From positions 1 to 64,000 of the forward strand of contig JAIQFL010000002.1 in the NCBI GenBank assembly GCA_020073365.1: DNA of 64,000 nucleotides, written 5' to 3'. Shown piece after piece: positions 1 through 9,912 of the stretch (position 1 is the first letter of the stretch; the number at the start of each line of letters is the position of its first letter). This DNA is from Terriglobia bacterium (lineage in GTDB: Bacteria; Acidobacteriota; Terriglobia; Bryobacterales; Bryobacteraceae). A program made the translations under genes and the position numbers. The notes below the pieces were generated by a model. It searched no databases. It had not been told where the DNA came from and was given only the letters and a program-made list of their open reading frames with translations.

Positions 1-103
1 TCCGACTGATCTCGAAGCGCCGACAGACCTCGGCCATGCTCCATTCCTGGCTCTTGCATTCCTCGATGAACTGCAAGCGCTCATCTACCACCGACGTCTC
101 CAT
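1..103 (-). CDS. Transposase N-terminus (partial at window edge)
   Basis: The minus strand reads from an ATG at 103 into the window edge and gives 34 residues beginning METSVVDERLQF and containing EWSMAEVCRRFEISR. This is the helix-turn-helix of IS481/IS3-type transposases (the family carries sequences like MAELCRRFGISRKTGYK), which binds the element ends before the rve/DDE integrase domain. Only this N-terminal part is visible, so whether the gene is intact cannot be judged. It points away from the neighbouring GMC oxidoreductase gene and is probably a recent insertion. Confidence 0.6.
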   Translation of the reverse strand, partial: METSVVDERLQFIEECKSQEWSMAEVCRRFEISR

Positions 104-172
104 CCAACTCACACTTCACTCTTCGGAGATCGGCGAAAAATCGTTAACCCTGTATGGCGATTATTGTGTTAC
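1..172 (-). mobile_element. End of an insertion sequence (IS3/IS481-like), cut by window edge
   Basis: This stretch holds the start of a transposase gene and about 70 bases upstream of it. The non-coding part contains TGTTACCCATCTCATCGGCC near 166-185 with a second TGTTACC just inside it, which could be a terminal inverted repeat. The other end lies outside the window, so the boundary and the target duplication cannot be checked. The family is assigned from the transposase N-terminus only. Confidence 0.45.
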
Positions 173-253
173 CCATCTCATCGGCCCATCTGTTACCACT
201 CACGCCGGTTGGTACCGCCGACGCGGCAAGCAGGAGTGCTTGCGCCACGGGAG

Positions 254-1846
254 TCATGCCGCGCTCCGGAACCTGGCGGCGATGTGCTCAGCGGAGCGCA
301 GGGTCAGGGCAACGAAGGTCAGGGTGCCGTTGGTGCATCCGGCAGTCGGCAGCGTGGGGGAGCCGACTACGAACAGGTTTTCGTGATCGTGGGTCTGACC
401 GAAGCTGTCGCAGACGCTGGATCGGGCGTCGGCGCCCATGCGGCAACCGCCGGCGGGATGGTCCAGATAGCTGCCTGCGCCGGTCGAGAGGATCTTCCCG
501 TTGTTGGCCTTTGCCAAGGTCTGGAATAGCTGCTGGAAGTGATCGCGCGTGGATTGCCGGCGGGCTTCGGTGGCGGCGTCCAGCTTGTGTTCAATCTTGG
601 GCAGGGGGTCTCCCCAGCGGTTGCGGGATGTGTCGTCGAGGGTCAGGGAGCTGTCGCGATCGGGATGCACATCGTAGTAGCCGCGGACCCGCGCCGTTCC
701 GCGTTGCGCGCGCTTCCGCCAATCGGCCAGCAGGCTGTCGCCGAGCAGAATGCGGCCGTCGGGCGCGCGTAGCCGCGGCTCGTGGCCGGAGGCGCTATCC
801 CAAATCCGCAGGTCGTGACGGATGAAAGGCTGCCCGGGCTTGGAGCGGAAGAACTGCCGCGAGATCAACCCGTGCTGTTCGTTCATGCCGGGGTAGATCC
901 TGGCATCGATTTCGATCATGGCCGAAAGGAAGGCGTGCCCGCACATGTATCGCCCCACCAGGCCCGAGCGGTTGGCCAGGCCGTTGGGAAATCGCGCACA
1001 CTCGGAGAGCAGCAACAGGTGCGGGCTCCAGCAGTAGCCGGAGGCCAGCACAAAGACCGGGGCGCGGTACTCCAGCGGCTCGCCGGGGTTCTCGCGATTC
1101 ACCGCTTGCGCCGCAACCACTGTGGGCTTGCTGTCATCCAGGATCAGCTTGCGAATGAGCGTCTGGTCATAGAGCGCGAAGTCCTTGCGCTCCATGAGGC
1201 GCTTGAAGGTGAAGTCGGGCGAGTAGCGCGCGCCGGTGGGACAGATGGAGCAGGTGTTGCAGCGGACACATTCCGCACGGCCATCGTAGGGCTTTGTGTT
1301 CTTGGCCTGGGGAGTGCTCCAGAACGGGATGCCGCTCTTTTCGGCCCACGCCTTCAGCTCCTTGAGGTTGTGGGTCATGACCATAGCCGGCATGGGGTAC
1401 GGCTCGGAGCGCCAGTCCTCCGGAAGGAGGCTGGGCTCGCCGGAGACGCCCAGCCGCCGCTCGGCCTCGCAATAGAACTTCTCGAGCTCCTTCCATTCGA
1501 TGGGCCAGTCGGTGGCGAGGCCGTACATCGACTTGAGACGCAGGTCTTCCTCGGAGAACCGGTTGCAGGTGCCGCCCCAGTGCAGCGCCGATCCGCCGAC
1601 CGCCATGGTGCGCGAGATCACGCCCTTGGCCGCCTGGTCCTCGATGAAATCGCCGGGCCACGGATTCTCGGCGTAGTCGATGCTACGCTGCCGGTATTGC
1701 ATGCGGTTCTCGAAGTCGAGCAGTTTGCGGCCCGCCTCGATGACCGTGATGGAGAGGCCCGGGCGCAACTCGGTCAGTTTCTGCGCCAGCATGGCCGCCG
1801 AGATGCCGCCGCCGATGATGCAGACATCCGATTCGTGGGTGCGCAT
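254..1846 (-). CDS. GMC family oxidoreductase
   Basis: This 530-residue FAD-dependent dehydrogenase belongs to the glucose-methanol-choline family. It likely oxidises a sugar or alcohol and passes electrons to a cytochrome partner. An N-terminal Rossmann motif (CIIGGGISAAMLAQKL, about residues 9-24) binds FAD. A cysteine cluster near residues 195-210 (CVRCNTCSICPTG) is typical of gluconate/glucoside 3-dehydrogenase-like members. The C-terminus has the usual HPAGGCRMG and GSPTLPTAGCTNGT motifs. The start at 1846 is chosen because its ATG overlaps the stop of the upstream small-subunit gene (TAATG), which implies translational coupling; the frame is open further upstream but lacks family similarity. 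The substrate is unknown. Confidence 0.9.
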   Translation of the reverse strand: MRTHESDVCIIGGGISAAMLAQKLTELRPGLSITVIEAGRKLLDFENRMQYRQRSIDYAENPWPGDFIEDQAAKGVISRTMAVGGSALHWGGTCNRFSEEDLRLKSMYGLATDWPIEWKELEKFYCEAERRLGVSGEPSLLPEDWRSEPYPMPAMVMTHNLKELKAWAEKSGIPFWSTPQAKNTKPYDGRAECVRCNTCSICPTGARYSPDFTFKRLMERKDFALYDQTLIRKLILDDSKPTVVAAQAVNRENPGEPLEYRAPVFVLASGYCWSPHLLLLSECARFPNGLANRSGLVGRYMCGHAFLSAMIEIDARIYPGMNEQHGLISRQFFRSKPGQPFIRHDLRIWDSASGHEPRLRAPDGRILLGDSLLADWRKRAQRGTARVRGYYDVHPDRDSSLTLDDTSRNRWGDPLPKIEHKLDAATEARRQSTRDHFQQLFQTLAKANNGKILSTGAGSYLDHPAGGCRMGADARSSVCDSFGQTHDHENLFVVGSPTLPTAGCTNGTLTFVALTLRSAEHIAARFRSAA

Positions 1847-2394
1847 TATCTCAATTCCCGCGGGGGGTTGTCGGAGCCCTTCAGGCCGCGGCAGAGGTCG
1901 CGCCCGATGGCGGCGTGGTAACAGAGGTCGTTGGCATCGCTGCTGCGGAAATAGAAGGCCATGAGGTCGAGGGCGACGTGCCGGCCGTCGGGAGTTCTGG
2001 GGAGGTCCGTCAGTTTGGCCTCTTCGAGCGCGGCTTCCACGGCCTGGTGCCGGGATGCGGCATCCCCGTTCAGCAACGCCGGCCGAAGACTCTCGAGCTG
2101 CCGCAGATAGGCCGGGGCGGGCGAGAGCGGCTTGGTGCGGAGACGGGTGAATCCGTAACCGTGATCCATCTTGGCGCCCGGACGATACTCGCGCACCCAG
2201 CGCTCGAATCGCCGGGCGATGTCGCGAATGCGGCCGGGACCGAGTTCGGACGGAAGCACCACCGCTGCCAGGGCCGCGAGCGTCTCCTCCTGGGCCGCGG
2301 GGAAGCCGGCAGTCTGGGCCCAGGCGCGCAGGCCGGAGAATCGGATCGCGCCACCTAGGGACGCAATCCAACGAAGAAGCGTTCTTCGCCGCAT
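1846..2394 (-). CDS. Gluconate 2-dehydrogenase subunit 3 family protein (Tat-exported)
   Basis: This 182-residue protein begins with a twin-arginine signal (MRRRTLLRWIASLGG), followed by the alpha-helical domain of the gluconate 2-dehydrogenase subunit 3 family (FPAAQEETLAALAAVVLP near residue 31, and FYFRSSDANDLCYHAAIG near 147). Such small subunits accompany GMC flavoprotein subunits and are thought to carry them through the Tat system as a complex. The gene lies directly upstream of the GMC gene and its stop codon overlaps that gene's start. No cytochrome subunit is encoded alongside; the tetraheme cytochrome at 24990-26108 is not linked. Confidence 0.85.
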   Translation of the reverse strand: MRRRTLLRWIASLGGAIRFSGLRAWAQTAGFPAAQEETLAALAAVVLPSELGPGRIRDIARRFERWVREYRPGAKMDHGYGFTRLRTKPLSPAPAYLRQLESLRPALLNGDAASRHQAVEAALEEAKLTDLPRTPDGRHVALDLMAFYFRSSDANDLCYHAAIGRDLCRGLKGSDNPPRELR

Positions 2395-2479
2395 GAATAT
2401 CGGTCGAAGTATATCGCAGATCGCGTGCGCGGGCGGACGCGAAAGAACCGGTTGGCAGGCGGAAGCGCGTGCCCCACCT

Positions 2480-3553
2480 TCACACGATCAGCATGCAGTC
2501 TCCGTAGGAATAGAACCGGTACCGGGACGCGACCGCGTGCCGATAAGCAGCCAGCGCGAACTCCGTCCCGGCGAACGCGCAAACCAGCAGCAGCAGGCTG
2601 GTCCGCGGCAGATGAAAATTTGTGAGCATGGCGCTCGCCGCGCGAAACTGATACCCCGGATAAATGAAGATGTCGGTCTCGCCGTGTAGTTGGCCCGAGC
2701 GCCAGGCGGTCTCCATGGTTCGGATGCTGGTGGTGCCTACCGCTACCACGCGCCGGGCCTCACGGATCATCCGCGCATTTTCTTCGGTGATGCGGTAGCT
2801 CTCCCGATGCAGCGTGGCCTGCTCCACCTGGCCGGCGTGCAACGGCTGAAATGTGCCCAGGCCCACGTGCAGCGTGACATACGCCACCTCCGCTCCCCGG
2901 GCGCGGCAATCGTCCAGCACTTCGCCGGTAAAGTGCAGCCCCGCGGTAGGCGCCGCCACCGACCCTTTTTCGCGAGCAAACACCGTCTGGTAGCGTTCGC
3001 GGTCCGCCGGTTCATCCGCGCGCCTGATGTAGGGCGGCAAGGGGATGTGCCCGATCTTCTCGAATTCCTGGAAGGGATCTCCTGCACAGGTGAAGCGGAG
3101 GGTGCGCTCCCCGAATTCGCCGCGCGCAATGATTTCCGCTTCGAGCCCGTCCGCCGCGGGTTCGGTCCCAAATCGGATGCGCTCGCCCACCTGCATCTTG
3201 CGTCCCGGCCGAACGAGAGCCTCCCAGTTCTTTCCGTCGGCGCTCACCGGCCGGAGCAGGAAGATTTCCACCTGGCCGCTCAGGTACTCATGGCGCTTGG
3301 GATTGTTCTTGCCGATGGGCAGCGACCGCACGCCCGCCCGATGTCCCAGCAGCCGCGCCGGAAACACGCGTGAATCGTTCAGCACCAGGCAGTCACCCGG
3401 TCGCAGAAACGACGGGAATTCGCGAAAGCCGCGATCTTCCCAGCGGCGCTCGGTGCGATAGAGCACCAGCATGCGCGAGGCGGCGCGATCCGCCAGGGGA
3501 TGCTGAGCGATCAACTCTTCGGGCAGGTGGTAGTCGAAGTCAGCGAGATCCAT
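2480..3553 (-). CDS. queA: S-adenosylmethionine:tRNA ribosyltransferase-isomerase QueA
   Basis: QueA transfers and isomerises the ribosyl group of SAM onto preQ1 in tRNA to give epoxyqueuosine, the penultimate step of queuosine synthesis. The 357-residue protein has the family opening ([20 protein letters not shown]), the [13 protein letters not shown] segment near residue 50, [10 protein letters not shown] in the middle, and ends with the conserved [13 protein letters not shown]. Length is normal for the family. The open frame extends 53 codons further upstream to 3712, but that part overlaps hicA and has no family similarity, so the ATG at 3553 is used. No other queuosine gene is nearby. 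Confidence 0.95.
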   Translation of the reverse strand: MDLADFDYHLPEELIAQHPLADRAASRMLVLYRTERRWEDRGFREFPSFLRPGDCLVLNDSRVFPARLLGHRAGVRSLPIGKNNPKRHEYLSGQVEIFLLRPVSADGKNWEALVRPGRKMQVGERIRFGTEPAADGLEAEIIARGEFGERTLRFTCAGDPFQEFEKIGHIPLPPYIRRADEPADRERYQTVFAREKGSVAAPTAGLHFTGEVLDDCRARGAEVAYVTLHVGLGTFQPLHAGQVEQATLHRESYRITEENARMIREARRVVAVGTTSIRTMETAWRSGQLHGETDIFIYPGYQFRAASAMLTNFHLPRTSLLLLVCAFAGTEFALAAYRHAVASRYRFYSYGDCMLIV

Positions 3554-3629
3554 CCAGCTTTCATTGTGGCGCGGCGGGTTCCCCACATAAAGGCGGGTAG
3601 AGTGGTGAATCGAGGTAGGGGGAGCGCCG

Positions 3630-3823
3630 ATGAAGGTACGGGACGTAATCAAGGCGATGCAGAAAGACGGCTGGGTGCTCGACCGGACGCGCGGCGACCA
3701 TAGACAGTACATTCACCCGGCTAAGCCGGAAGCGGGAACAATAACAGTTCCGGGCACCCAGGCGACGACATGCCATCCGGCACGCTAAACTCAATTCTGA
3801 AGAAAGCAGGGCTGAAGAAATGA
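3630..3823 (+). pseudogene. hicA: hicA mRNA interferase, frameshifted
   Basis: From ATG 3630 the frame reads [20 protein letters not shown] followed by [13 protein letters not shown], a classical HicA toxin (double-stranded RNA-binding-like fold, catalytic His in GDHRQY). It then runs out of family at 3755 and stops at 3786-3788. Shifting by one base within the GGG run at 3752-3754 restores HPGDDMPSGTLNSILKKAG and a stop at 3821-3823, which overlaps the hicB start (ATGA). The two halves make a complete HicA of about 64 residues missing one base. Either the toxin is inactivated or the base is a sequencing error; programmed frameshifting is possible but unsupported. Confidence 0.78.
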
Positions 3824-4038
3824 AAAAGTACGCGGTTGTTCTTGAGAAGGCGGCCCACAATTGGGCGGCCTATGTGCCGGACCTCCCTGGGTGCGTGACT
3901 ACGGGACGCACGCTCGAAGAAACACGCCGCCTGATCGCGGAAGCGATCGAATTCCACATCGAAGGAATGCACCTACGCAATGAGGCCGTGCCCGAGCCAA
4001 CTACGGTGGCGGAAACGGTAGAGATCCAGGCCGCGTAA
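3820..4038 (+). CDS. hicB: HicB family antitoxin
   Basis: This 72-residue protein has the HicB RNase H-like fold signature (YAVVLEKAAHNWAAYVPDLPGCVTTG, then LEETRRLIAEAIEFHIEGM). It neutralises HicA by binding it. The start codon overlaps the expected hicA stop (ATGA), the usual hicAB arrangement. The protein is the short form without an appended helix-turn-helix or ribbon-helix-helix domain, so DNA-binding autoregulation is not obvious. The reading frame is intact although hicA is broken, as expected when the toxin is lost first. Confidence 0.83.
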   Translation: MKKYAVVLEKAAHNWAAYVPDLPGCVTTGRTLEETRRLIAEAIEFHIEGMHLRNEAVPEPTTVAETVEIQAA

Positions 4039-4057
4039 TCCGCAGACCGGCCCACAC

Positions 4058-5029
4058 CTACGGCTCCGTACCGAGCGGAAATAACTCGCCCTGCTCCTCG
4101 CCGGCCCACAATTCGGGGCGATATTCGATGGGGCCCGAGGCCAGGCCGTACCGGTCGCGAATCTGGCGGACGCGGTGCTGCAGGGTCTCCTTGTAGGCGC
4201 GTCCCAGGTACGCGCTTTTTTCGTACAGCTCACGATACCGCGGAGCCAGGGCGGGGAACTCCTTCTCCAGGAACGGCAGGAACACCTTCTGCGCCGACGG
4301 CATCAAGAAGAGCGGCCCTCCTCCGAACGACAGCGCACCGGCATCGCGCGCCGCCTTGGCCAGACGGTCGAGTTGGCGCTCACCATCCGTCAACCCCGGC
4401 ATGATCGGGTTCGGAAACACGCTCACGCAAATCCCCGCCTCGCTCAGGCGCCGGACCGTCTCCAGCCGCAAACCCGGCCGCGGCGCCCGTGGCTCCAGCA
4501 GGCGCGCCAGCTTTTCATCGAGCGTGGTGATGGTCAGGTTGACGCCCAGCACATTGGCCCGCGCGATCTCGCGGAGCAGGTCCACGTCGCGCAGCGCCAG
4601 GTCCGATTTTGTCGTAATCCCCAGGAATCGGCCCCGATCGCGAGCGAACACCTCCAGGATCGCCCGCGTCCTGCCAAACCGGCGCTCGGCGGGCTGATAC
4701 GGATCGGTGGCCGTGCCGATGGCGATGTGATCCTTGCGCTCGATGCGTCCCAGTTCCTGGCGCAGCAGATGCGCGGCGGCCGATTTGGCGTAGATCTTGT
4801 CCTCGAAATCGAAGGCGTCCATCTCCATGAACTCATGGGTGTAACGCGCGTAGCAATACTTGCAGCCGAACTCGCATCCGCGGTACGGATTGATGGTCCA
4901 CTGAAACGGCATGTTCGGTTTGGTGCGGTTCAGAATACTGCGCGCGGGGATTTCGAAATACTGAACGGAGCGCTTGGCCTCCAGTAGTTCGCTCTGGGAC
5001 GCCAACCGCGCGATGCCCACGAGTGCCAT
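4058..5029 (-). CDS. Radical SAM protein, PA0069/SplB-like family
   Basis: This 323-residue protein carries a CX3CX2C cluster (CEFGCKYCYAR, cysteines 52, 56 and 59) that binds the [4Fe-4S] of radical SAM enzymes. It is preceded by the family hallmark NPYRGCEFGC and followed by IGTATDPYQPAE and LGVNLTITTLD. These features place it in the PA0069-type subfamily related to spore photoproduct lyase; no substrate has been established for it. It is convergent with hicB and appears monocistronic. It lacks the SplB N- and C-terminal signatures, so a DNA-repair role should not be assumed. Confidence 0.88.
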   Translation of the reverse strand: MALVGIARLASQSELLEAKRSVQYFEIPARSILNRTKPNMPFQWTINPYRGCEFGCKYCYARYTHEFMEMDAFDFEDKIYAKSAAAHLLRQELGRIERKDHIAIGTATDPYQPAERRFGRTRAILEVFARDRGRFLGITTKSDLALRDVDLLREIARANVLGVNLTITTLDEKLARLLEPRAPRPGLRLETVRRLSEAGICVSVFPNPIMPGLTDGERQLDRLAKAARDAGALSFGGGPLFLMPSAQKVFLPFLEKEFPALAPRYRELYEKSAYLGRAYKETLQHRVRQIRDRYGLASGPIEYRPELWAGEEQGELFPLGTEP

Positions 5030-5123
5030 CTCACTATTTTCGCTTTTTATTCGCCATTTGGCAAGGGGGCTGTACCGCGATCGGATACTGCTCGCCGAGC
5101 TAACGGCAAGCTAAAGCGATGCC

Positions 5124-5519
5124 CTACGTTTTGAAGCGCTCGTCGATCTCCACCTGGTAGCCGCTCGATAGGCGGTTGGTCTCATTTGCCATGCCGACCA
5201 CGGCCATCAACTCGGCGAACATCGGGTCCGTCATTCCGGCTTTCCGTGCGGAGACGGTGTGTGATGCGATGCAGTAGGGGCACTGGTTGGTGGCGCTCAC
5301 CGCGAGGTACACCATCTCCTTGGTGAGCGCATCCAGCGCGCCTGGCGCCATGATCTCCTTGATGCTCTGCCAGGTGCGGCGAAGCGTCACCGGGTCATGC
5401 GCCAGGGCCTTCCAGAAATTGTTGATCCAGTCGGTTTTGCGCGTCGTCATGATGTCGTCATAGACGGCGCGCACTTCGGGGCTGGCATCGGCGTATTCGA
5501 CGAATCCGAGAGTGGCCAT
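5124..5519 (-). CDS. Carboxymuconolactone decarboxylase / AhpD-like protein
   Basis: This is a 131-residue all-helical protein of the CMD family. It has the redox motif CPYCIASH (Cys80, Cys83, His87), which in AhpD relatives supports thiol peroxidase or disulfide reductase activity. The N-terminus (MATLGFVEYADASPEVRAVY) is typical of single-domain members that form hexamers. It sits 14 nt downstream of the VOC gene and is probably co-transcribed with it. With both cysteines and the histidine kept, an antioxidant role is more likely than lactone decarboxylation, but no substrate can be read from the sequence. Confidence 0.86.
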   Translation of the reverse strand: MATLGFVEYADASPEVRAVYDDIMTTRKTDWINNFWKALAHDPVTLRRTWQSIKEIMAPGALDALTKEMVYLAVSATNQCPYCIASHTVSARKAGMTDPMFAELMAVVGMANETNRLSSGYQVEIDERFKT

Positions 5520-5533
5520 TCGTCGATTATCGC

Positions 5534-6025
5534 TTATGCGCTACCGGCTCCGGCCTTGGCGCCGCCGAACATCTTGGCTGCGCGCTCCTGAATCTCCTGC
5601 GGGGAGACGATCTCCTTGCGCGTGGCGATGGCCCAGTTATAACCAAATGGGTCGCGCACGTGTCCGTAGCGGTCGCCCCAAAACTGGTCGGAGATCGGCA
5701 TGGTCACCTGGCAACCGGCGGCGACCGCCTGGTTGAAAGTGGCGTCGGCGTCGGGGACGTACAGGTTAATGTGGAAGGGGAGATTGCCGCGAAGGACGGG
5801 CGGCATCCCGAAGTCCTTGCACATGTCGTCGGCCAGCATCATCATCGAGTCCCCGACTTGTACCTGGGCGTGCATGAGCTTGCCGCCGGGGCCCGGCGAG
5901 CGTGAGATCTCGACGGCTCCGAAAGCGTTCTTGAGAAAATCGATATACGCCGCTGCGCCCTCTACGCTGAGGTGCAGGGTAATCGAATGGTAACCGGGCG
6001 GTATGGGAGTGACGGAAGTCGACAT
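5534..6025 (-). CDS. VOC family protein (glyoxalase/PhnB-like)
   Basis: This 163-residue protein has the paired beta-alpha-beta-beta-beta modules of the vicinal oxygen chelate superfamily: GYHSITLHLSVEGAAAYIDF at the start, GGKLMHAQVQVGDSMMMLAD in the middle, and VRDPFGYNWAIAT at the end. The layout matches the PhnB/YdcE-like group often annotated as bleomycin resistance or glyoxalase-like. The ATG at 6025 is preferred because upstream codons in the same frame lack family similarity and overlap the divergent dipeptidase gene. The function is unassigned. Confidence 0.88.
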   Translation of the reverse strand: MSTSVTPIPPGYHSITLHLSVEGAAAYIDFLKNAFGAVEISRSPGPGGKLMHAQVQVGDSMMMLADDMCKDFGMPPVLRGNLPFHINLYVPDADATFNQAVAAGCQVTMPISDQFWGDRYGHVRDPFGYNWAIATRKEIVSPQEIQERAAKMFGGAKAGAGSA

Positions 6026-6070
6026 CTGGATAGCATACCAAGGCGGCTCCGGGCGCGGTATCCTGCTCCC

Positions 6071-7186
<1,116 letters not shown>

Positions 7187-7195
7187 GGCCTGAAC

Positions 7196-8494
7196 ATGAT
7201 CGGCAAACTCCTGTGGACGGTGGCGTTGGTGGCTGCCGCGGCCTATGCCCAGAGTCAACACTCGCCCGCGGCCGGCCCTCCCGTATCGCCCCCCGAGCGC
7301 GAAGTCAAGGCCTACACGCTGCCGCCCGACAAACTCCAGAAGGCCATCGACTACGGGAACGCCCGGAACCGGCTGCATTTCATCGGAGTCGCGTACAGCA
7401 TCCTGGTCCTGGCGGGCTTCCTGACCTGGAGGATCGCGCCTGGAGTGCGCAACTGGGCGGAGGGCTCCCGCCGCCGGATCGCGCAGGCATACATTTTTGC
7501 GCCGTTGCTGTTCCTGGCCCTGGACGTAGCGAACCTGCCGCTGTCCATTTACGATCAGCATCTCTCGCGAAAGTACGAGCAATCCATCCAGGGCTGGGGT
7601 TCGTGGTTTTGGGATTGGAGCAAGGGCGAGTTCCTGGAGTTCGCGCTGGCGGGGCTATTGGTCTGGATCCTCTATGGTGTGATCCGCCGCCGCCCGCGCC
7701 TCTGGTGGTTCTACTTCTGGCTGGCCTCGGTGCCGATCGTCGTGTTCCTGCTGTTCATCACGCCGGTGGTCATAGAGCCTCTGTTTTTCAAGTTCGAACC
7801 GCTGGCGGAGAAGCAGCCGTCGTTGGTGGCGGAGATCCAGAAAGTGGTGGCCCGCGGCGGGCTGGCGATCCCGCGGGACCGCATGTTCCAAATGCAGGCC
7901 AGCGAGAAATTGAAATCGTTAAACGCCTACGTGGCGGGCATCGGCGCTTCCAAACGCGTGGTGGTGTGGGATACGACGATCCAGAAGATGAATACCGGCC
8001 AGACGTTGTTCGTGTTTGGCCACGAGATGGGGCACTACGTGCTGGGCCACGTTTGGATGGGGATCGGCGCGACCTGCGTGATCCTGCTGGTATTTCTCTT
8101 CCTGGGCTATCACTCGGCGCACTGGGCGCTCGGGCGCTGGGGCGGACGGTGGTCGATCCGGGGCATCGAGGACTGGGCGTCGCTCCCGGTGTTGCTGATG
8201 GCCGTCACGGTCTTCGGATTTCTGGCTGAGCCGGCGATGAGTACGTTCGGCCGCGTGTTGGAGCACAATGCCGACATTTACGGGCTGGAAGTGATCCACG
8301 GAATTGTGCCGAATTCCTCGCAGGCAGCGGCGGAGGCATTTCAGATTCTGGGGGAAGTGGGGCTGTCCGATCCGAATCCCAGCGCGTTCATCAAGTTTTG
8401 GCTGGAGGACCACCCGTCGATCGGCGATCGCGTGCGATTCGCCGGGGAGTACGACCCGTGGGGGAGTGGACAGACGCCCAAGTACGTGAAGTGA
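7196..8494 (+). CDS. M48 family metalloprotease (Ste24/CAAX protease-like)
   Basis: This 432-residue integral-membrane zinc protease has the catalytic HEXXH at residues 276-280 (GHEMGHYVLGH), with the third zinc ligand in EHNADIYGLE near residue 360. Several hydrophobic segments (about 60-80, 98-116, 145-162, 170-195, 285-305, 330-350) match the Ste24p multi-helix topology. An N-terminal segment with AYAQS looks like a signal sequence or first helix. Bacterial Ste24-like enzymes are thought to degrade damaged membrane proteins, since bacteria lack CAAX prenylation. It follows the dipeptidase gene by 9 nt. Confidence 0.9.
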   Translation: MIGKLLWTVALVAAAAYAQSQHSPAAGPPVSPPEREVKAYTLPPDKLQKAIDYGNARNRLHFIGVAYSILVLAGFLTWRIAPGVRNWAEGSRRRIAQAYIFAPLLFLALDVANLPLSIYDQHLSRKYEQSIQGWGSWFWDWSKGEFLEFALAGLLVWILYGVIRRRPRLWWFYFWLASVPIVVFLLFITPVVIEPLFFKFEPLAEKQPSLVAEIQKVVARGGLAIPRDRMFQMQASEKLKSLNAYVAGIGASKRVVVWDTTIQKMNTGQTLFVFGHEMGHYVLGHVWMGIGATCVILLVFLFLGYHSAHWALGRWGGRWSIRGIEDWASLPVLLMAVTVFGFLAEPAMSTFGRVLEHNADIYGLEVIHGIVPNSSQAAAEAFQILGEVGLSDPNPSAFIKFWLEDHPSIGDRVRFAGEYDPWGSGQTPKYVK

Positions 8495-8551
8495 AGGCGG
8501 CCCGCTCCAGGGACTGGTGGGCTTTCTGCCTGCATGCCAGCACCTCGGGTC

Positions 8552-9508
8552 CTACAGGAGCGAATACAGGACCAATACCAAGATGCCGCCGAACCAGACC
8601 GAGAACCAAATCAGGCCGGGGCGGCTCATGAAAGTCGCACGGCGAAACGGCGTCGACCAACTGCTGGAGGGGCGCAAATCGCGGCCCATCCGCGCCATCT
8701 GCCGCTCACCGCGGAACACTACGATCATGAGGTATCCCATGATCGCCAAGGCCACGCCCATGAATAGCCATGGCAGGCCCGGAACTGTGCGGGCGGACGG
8801 CCAGCCGTGCCACAGTGCGTATCCGAAGAGGATGACCACGAAGAACCAGCCGAACGCGTTCATCTGTTGGACGCGGTTGCGCCTCGCGACATCCTGGCAT
8901 TGGTAATGCTCTTCCGTTCGATCGAGGGGAAGCGGAGAGCCGGAACGCACCATCGCGATCTTGCCGGGGAGCAGGCCCAGCGCGATCCAAGTGTTCTGCA
9001 GCGGGTTCAGCCAGTCGATGGGCGTGCCGCCGTGGTGCAGCAGCAGCCACCAACTGAACGTCACCAACAGGGCGGCGAGTGCTTCCAGGGGCCACGAGAT
9101 GTAGTCGCCCAGGCGGCGGGTTTCGAGCGCCAGGGCTACCGCTCGGACCGGCGGGTCGGCGGCCAGTGAGTGGCGTGTCCAGGCCACGAAGGTCATCAAG
9201 GTGCCGACAAACAGGACGGCGCTGCCGCCCGCCCATAGGGGAATCGCCTGCCATTGCGCCAGGGCCAGCAGTATCGTCAGAACGCAGGCCTCGATCAGGT
9301 GTTCGCCCAGCAGCACCGTGTGATACCGCCTCAGCCAGGAGGCTTCCGGTGCATCATAGAAGCCCGCTGGAACTTCGACTCCCAGGAAGAAGCCGGGACC
9401 GCTCCGCAGCGGCAGGTTCCAAGTGTACCTCACCAGGCTGTAAATCCGGATGGGAACGATGAAGCCAATACACAGGAGCATCCACGTTTCGTAGTCAGGA
9501 CCAGTCAT
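8552..9508 (-). CDS. Multi-pass membrane protein partnered with GntR regulator
   Basis: This 318-residue protein has about six to seven hydrophobic segments (roughly 8-25, 65-85, 90-110, 130-155, 215-235, 245-265, 300-318) and no enzymatic motif that I recognise. The gene starts 6 nt after the stop of the YtrA-type regulator, behind a good ribosome-binding site (GAGGTGATG), so the two form an operon. This pairing of a small GntR regulator with a downstream membrane protein, sometimes DUF1648-like, is common. Its function is unknown; regulation by the GntR protein is inferred from the operon. Confidence 0.65.
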   Translation of the reverse strand: MTGPDYETWMLLCIGFIVPIRIYSLVRYTWNLPLRSGPGFFLGVEVPAGFYDAPEASWLRRYHTVLLGEHLIEACVLTILLALAQWQAIPLWAGGSAVLFVGTLMTFVAWTRHSLAADPPVRAVALALETRRLGDYISWPLEALAALLVTFSWWLLLHHGGTPIDWLNPLQNTWIALGLLPGKIAMVRSGSPLPLDRTEEHYQCQDVARRNRVQQMNAFGWFFVVILFGYALWHGWPSARTVPGLPWLFMGVALAIMGYLMIVVFRGERQMARMGRDLRPSSSWSTPFRRATFMSRPGLIWFSVWFGGILVLVLYSLL

Positions 9509-9514
9509 AGGACA

Positions 9515-9892
9515 TCACCTCTTTTGACGCGCGCTTGACAGTTCCTGCCGCACGGCGGCGGCAATTTCCCGATCGGCGAATCCGGCGAGAATCCATTCCG
9601 TAAGGGCGGTGCGCAGCGATTTCAGTAGTGCCTCCTGCCCGGGTTGCCGGCCGCGCCGCGATGAGACAGTGACGCCGGCCCCATGGCGCACAGTGACGAA
9701 GCCTTCGTCCTGTAACTGCCGGTAAGCTACCGCGATGGTGTTCAGATTGACGCCCAAATCGCCCGACACCTGGCGGACCGAAGGAAGAACCATGCCTTCG
9801 CGAAGGTCGCCGCGAGCAATCAGGGCCTTGATTCCATCGGCGATCTGCTGGTAGATCGGGCGTTTGTCGTTGGCATCGAGGCTAAGAAACAT
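9515..9892 (-). CDS. GntR family transcriptional regulator, YtrA subfamily
   Basis: This 125-residue regulator has an N-terminal winged helix (PIYQQIADGIKALIARGDL near residue 12, then LPSVRQVSGDLGVNLNTIAVAYRQL) and only a short helical C-terminus. It lacks the FadR/HutC effector domain, which defines the YtrA subfamily. Such proteins usually repress their own operon and respond to cell-envelope stress. An inverted repeat at 9913-9929, about 20 bp upstream of the start, is a plausible autoregulatory operator. The next gene encodes a membrane protein. Confidence 0.9.
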   Translation of the reverse strand: MFLSLDANDKRPIYQQIADGIKALIARGDLREGMVLPSVRQVSGDLGVNLNTIAVAYRQLQDEGFVTVRHGAGVTVSSRRGRQPGQEALLKSLRTALTEWILAGFADREIAAAVRQELSSARQKR

Positions 9893-9912
9893 GGCCGTTC
9901 CGACTGTCTACT

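Noticed and set aside
3554-3712. 53-codon N-terminal extension of queA
   Set aside because: It overlaps hicA on the other strand and has no similarity to QueA; the ATG at 3553 starts the conserved family sequence.
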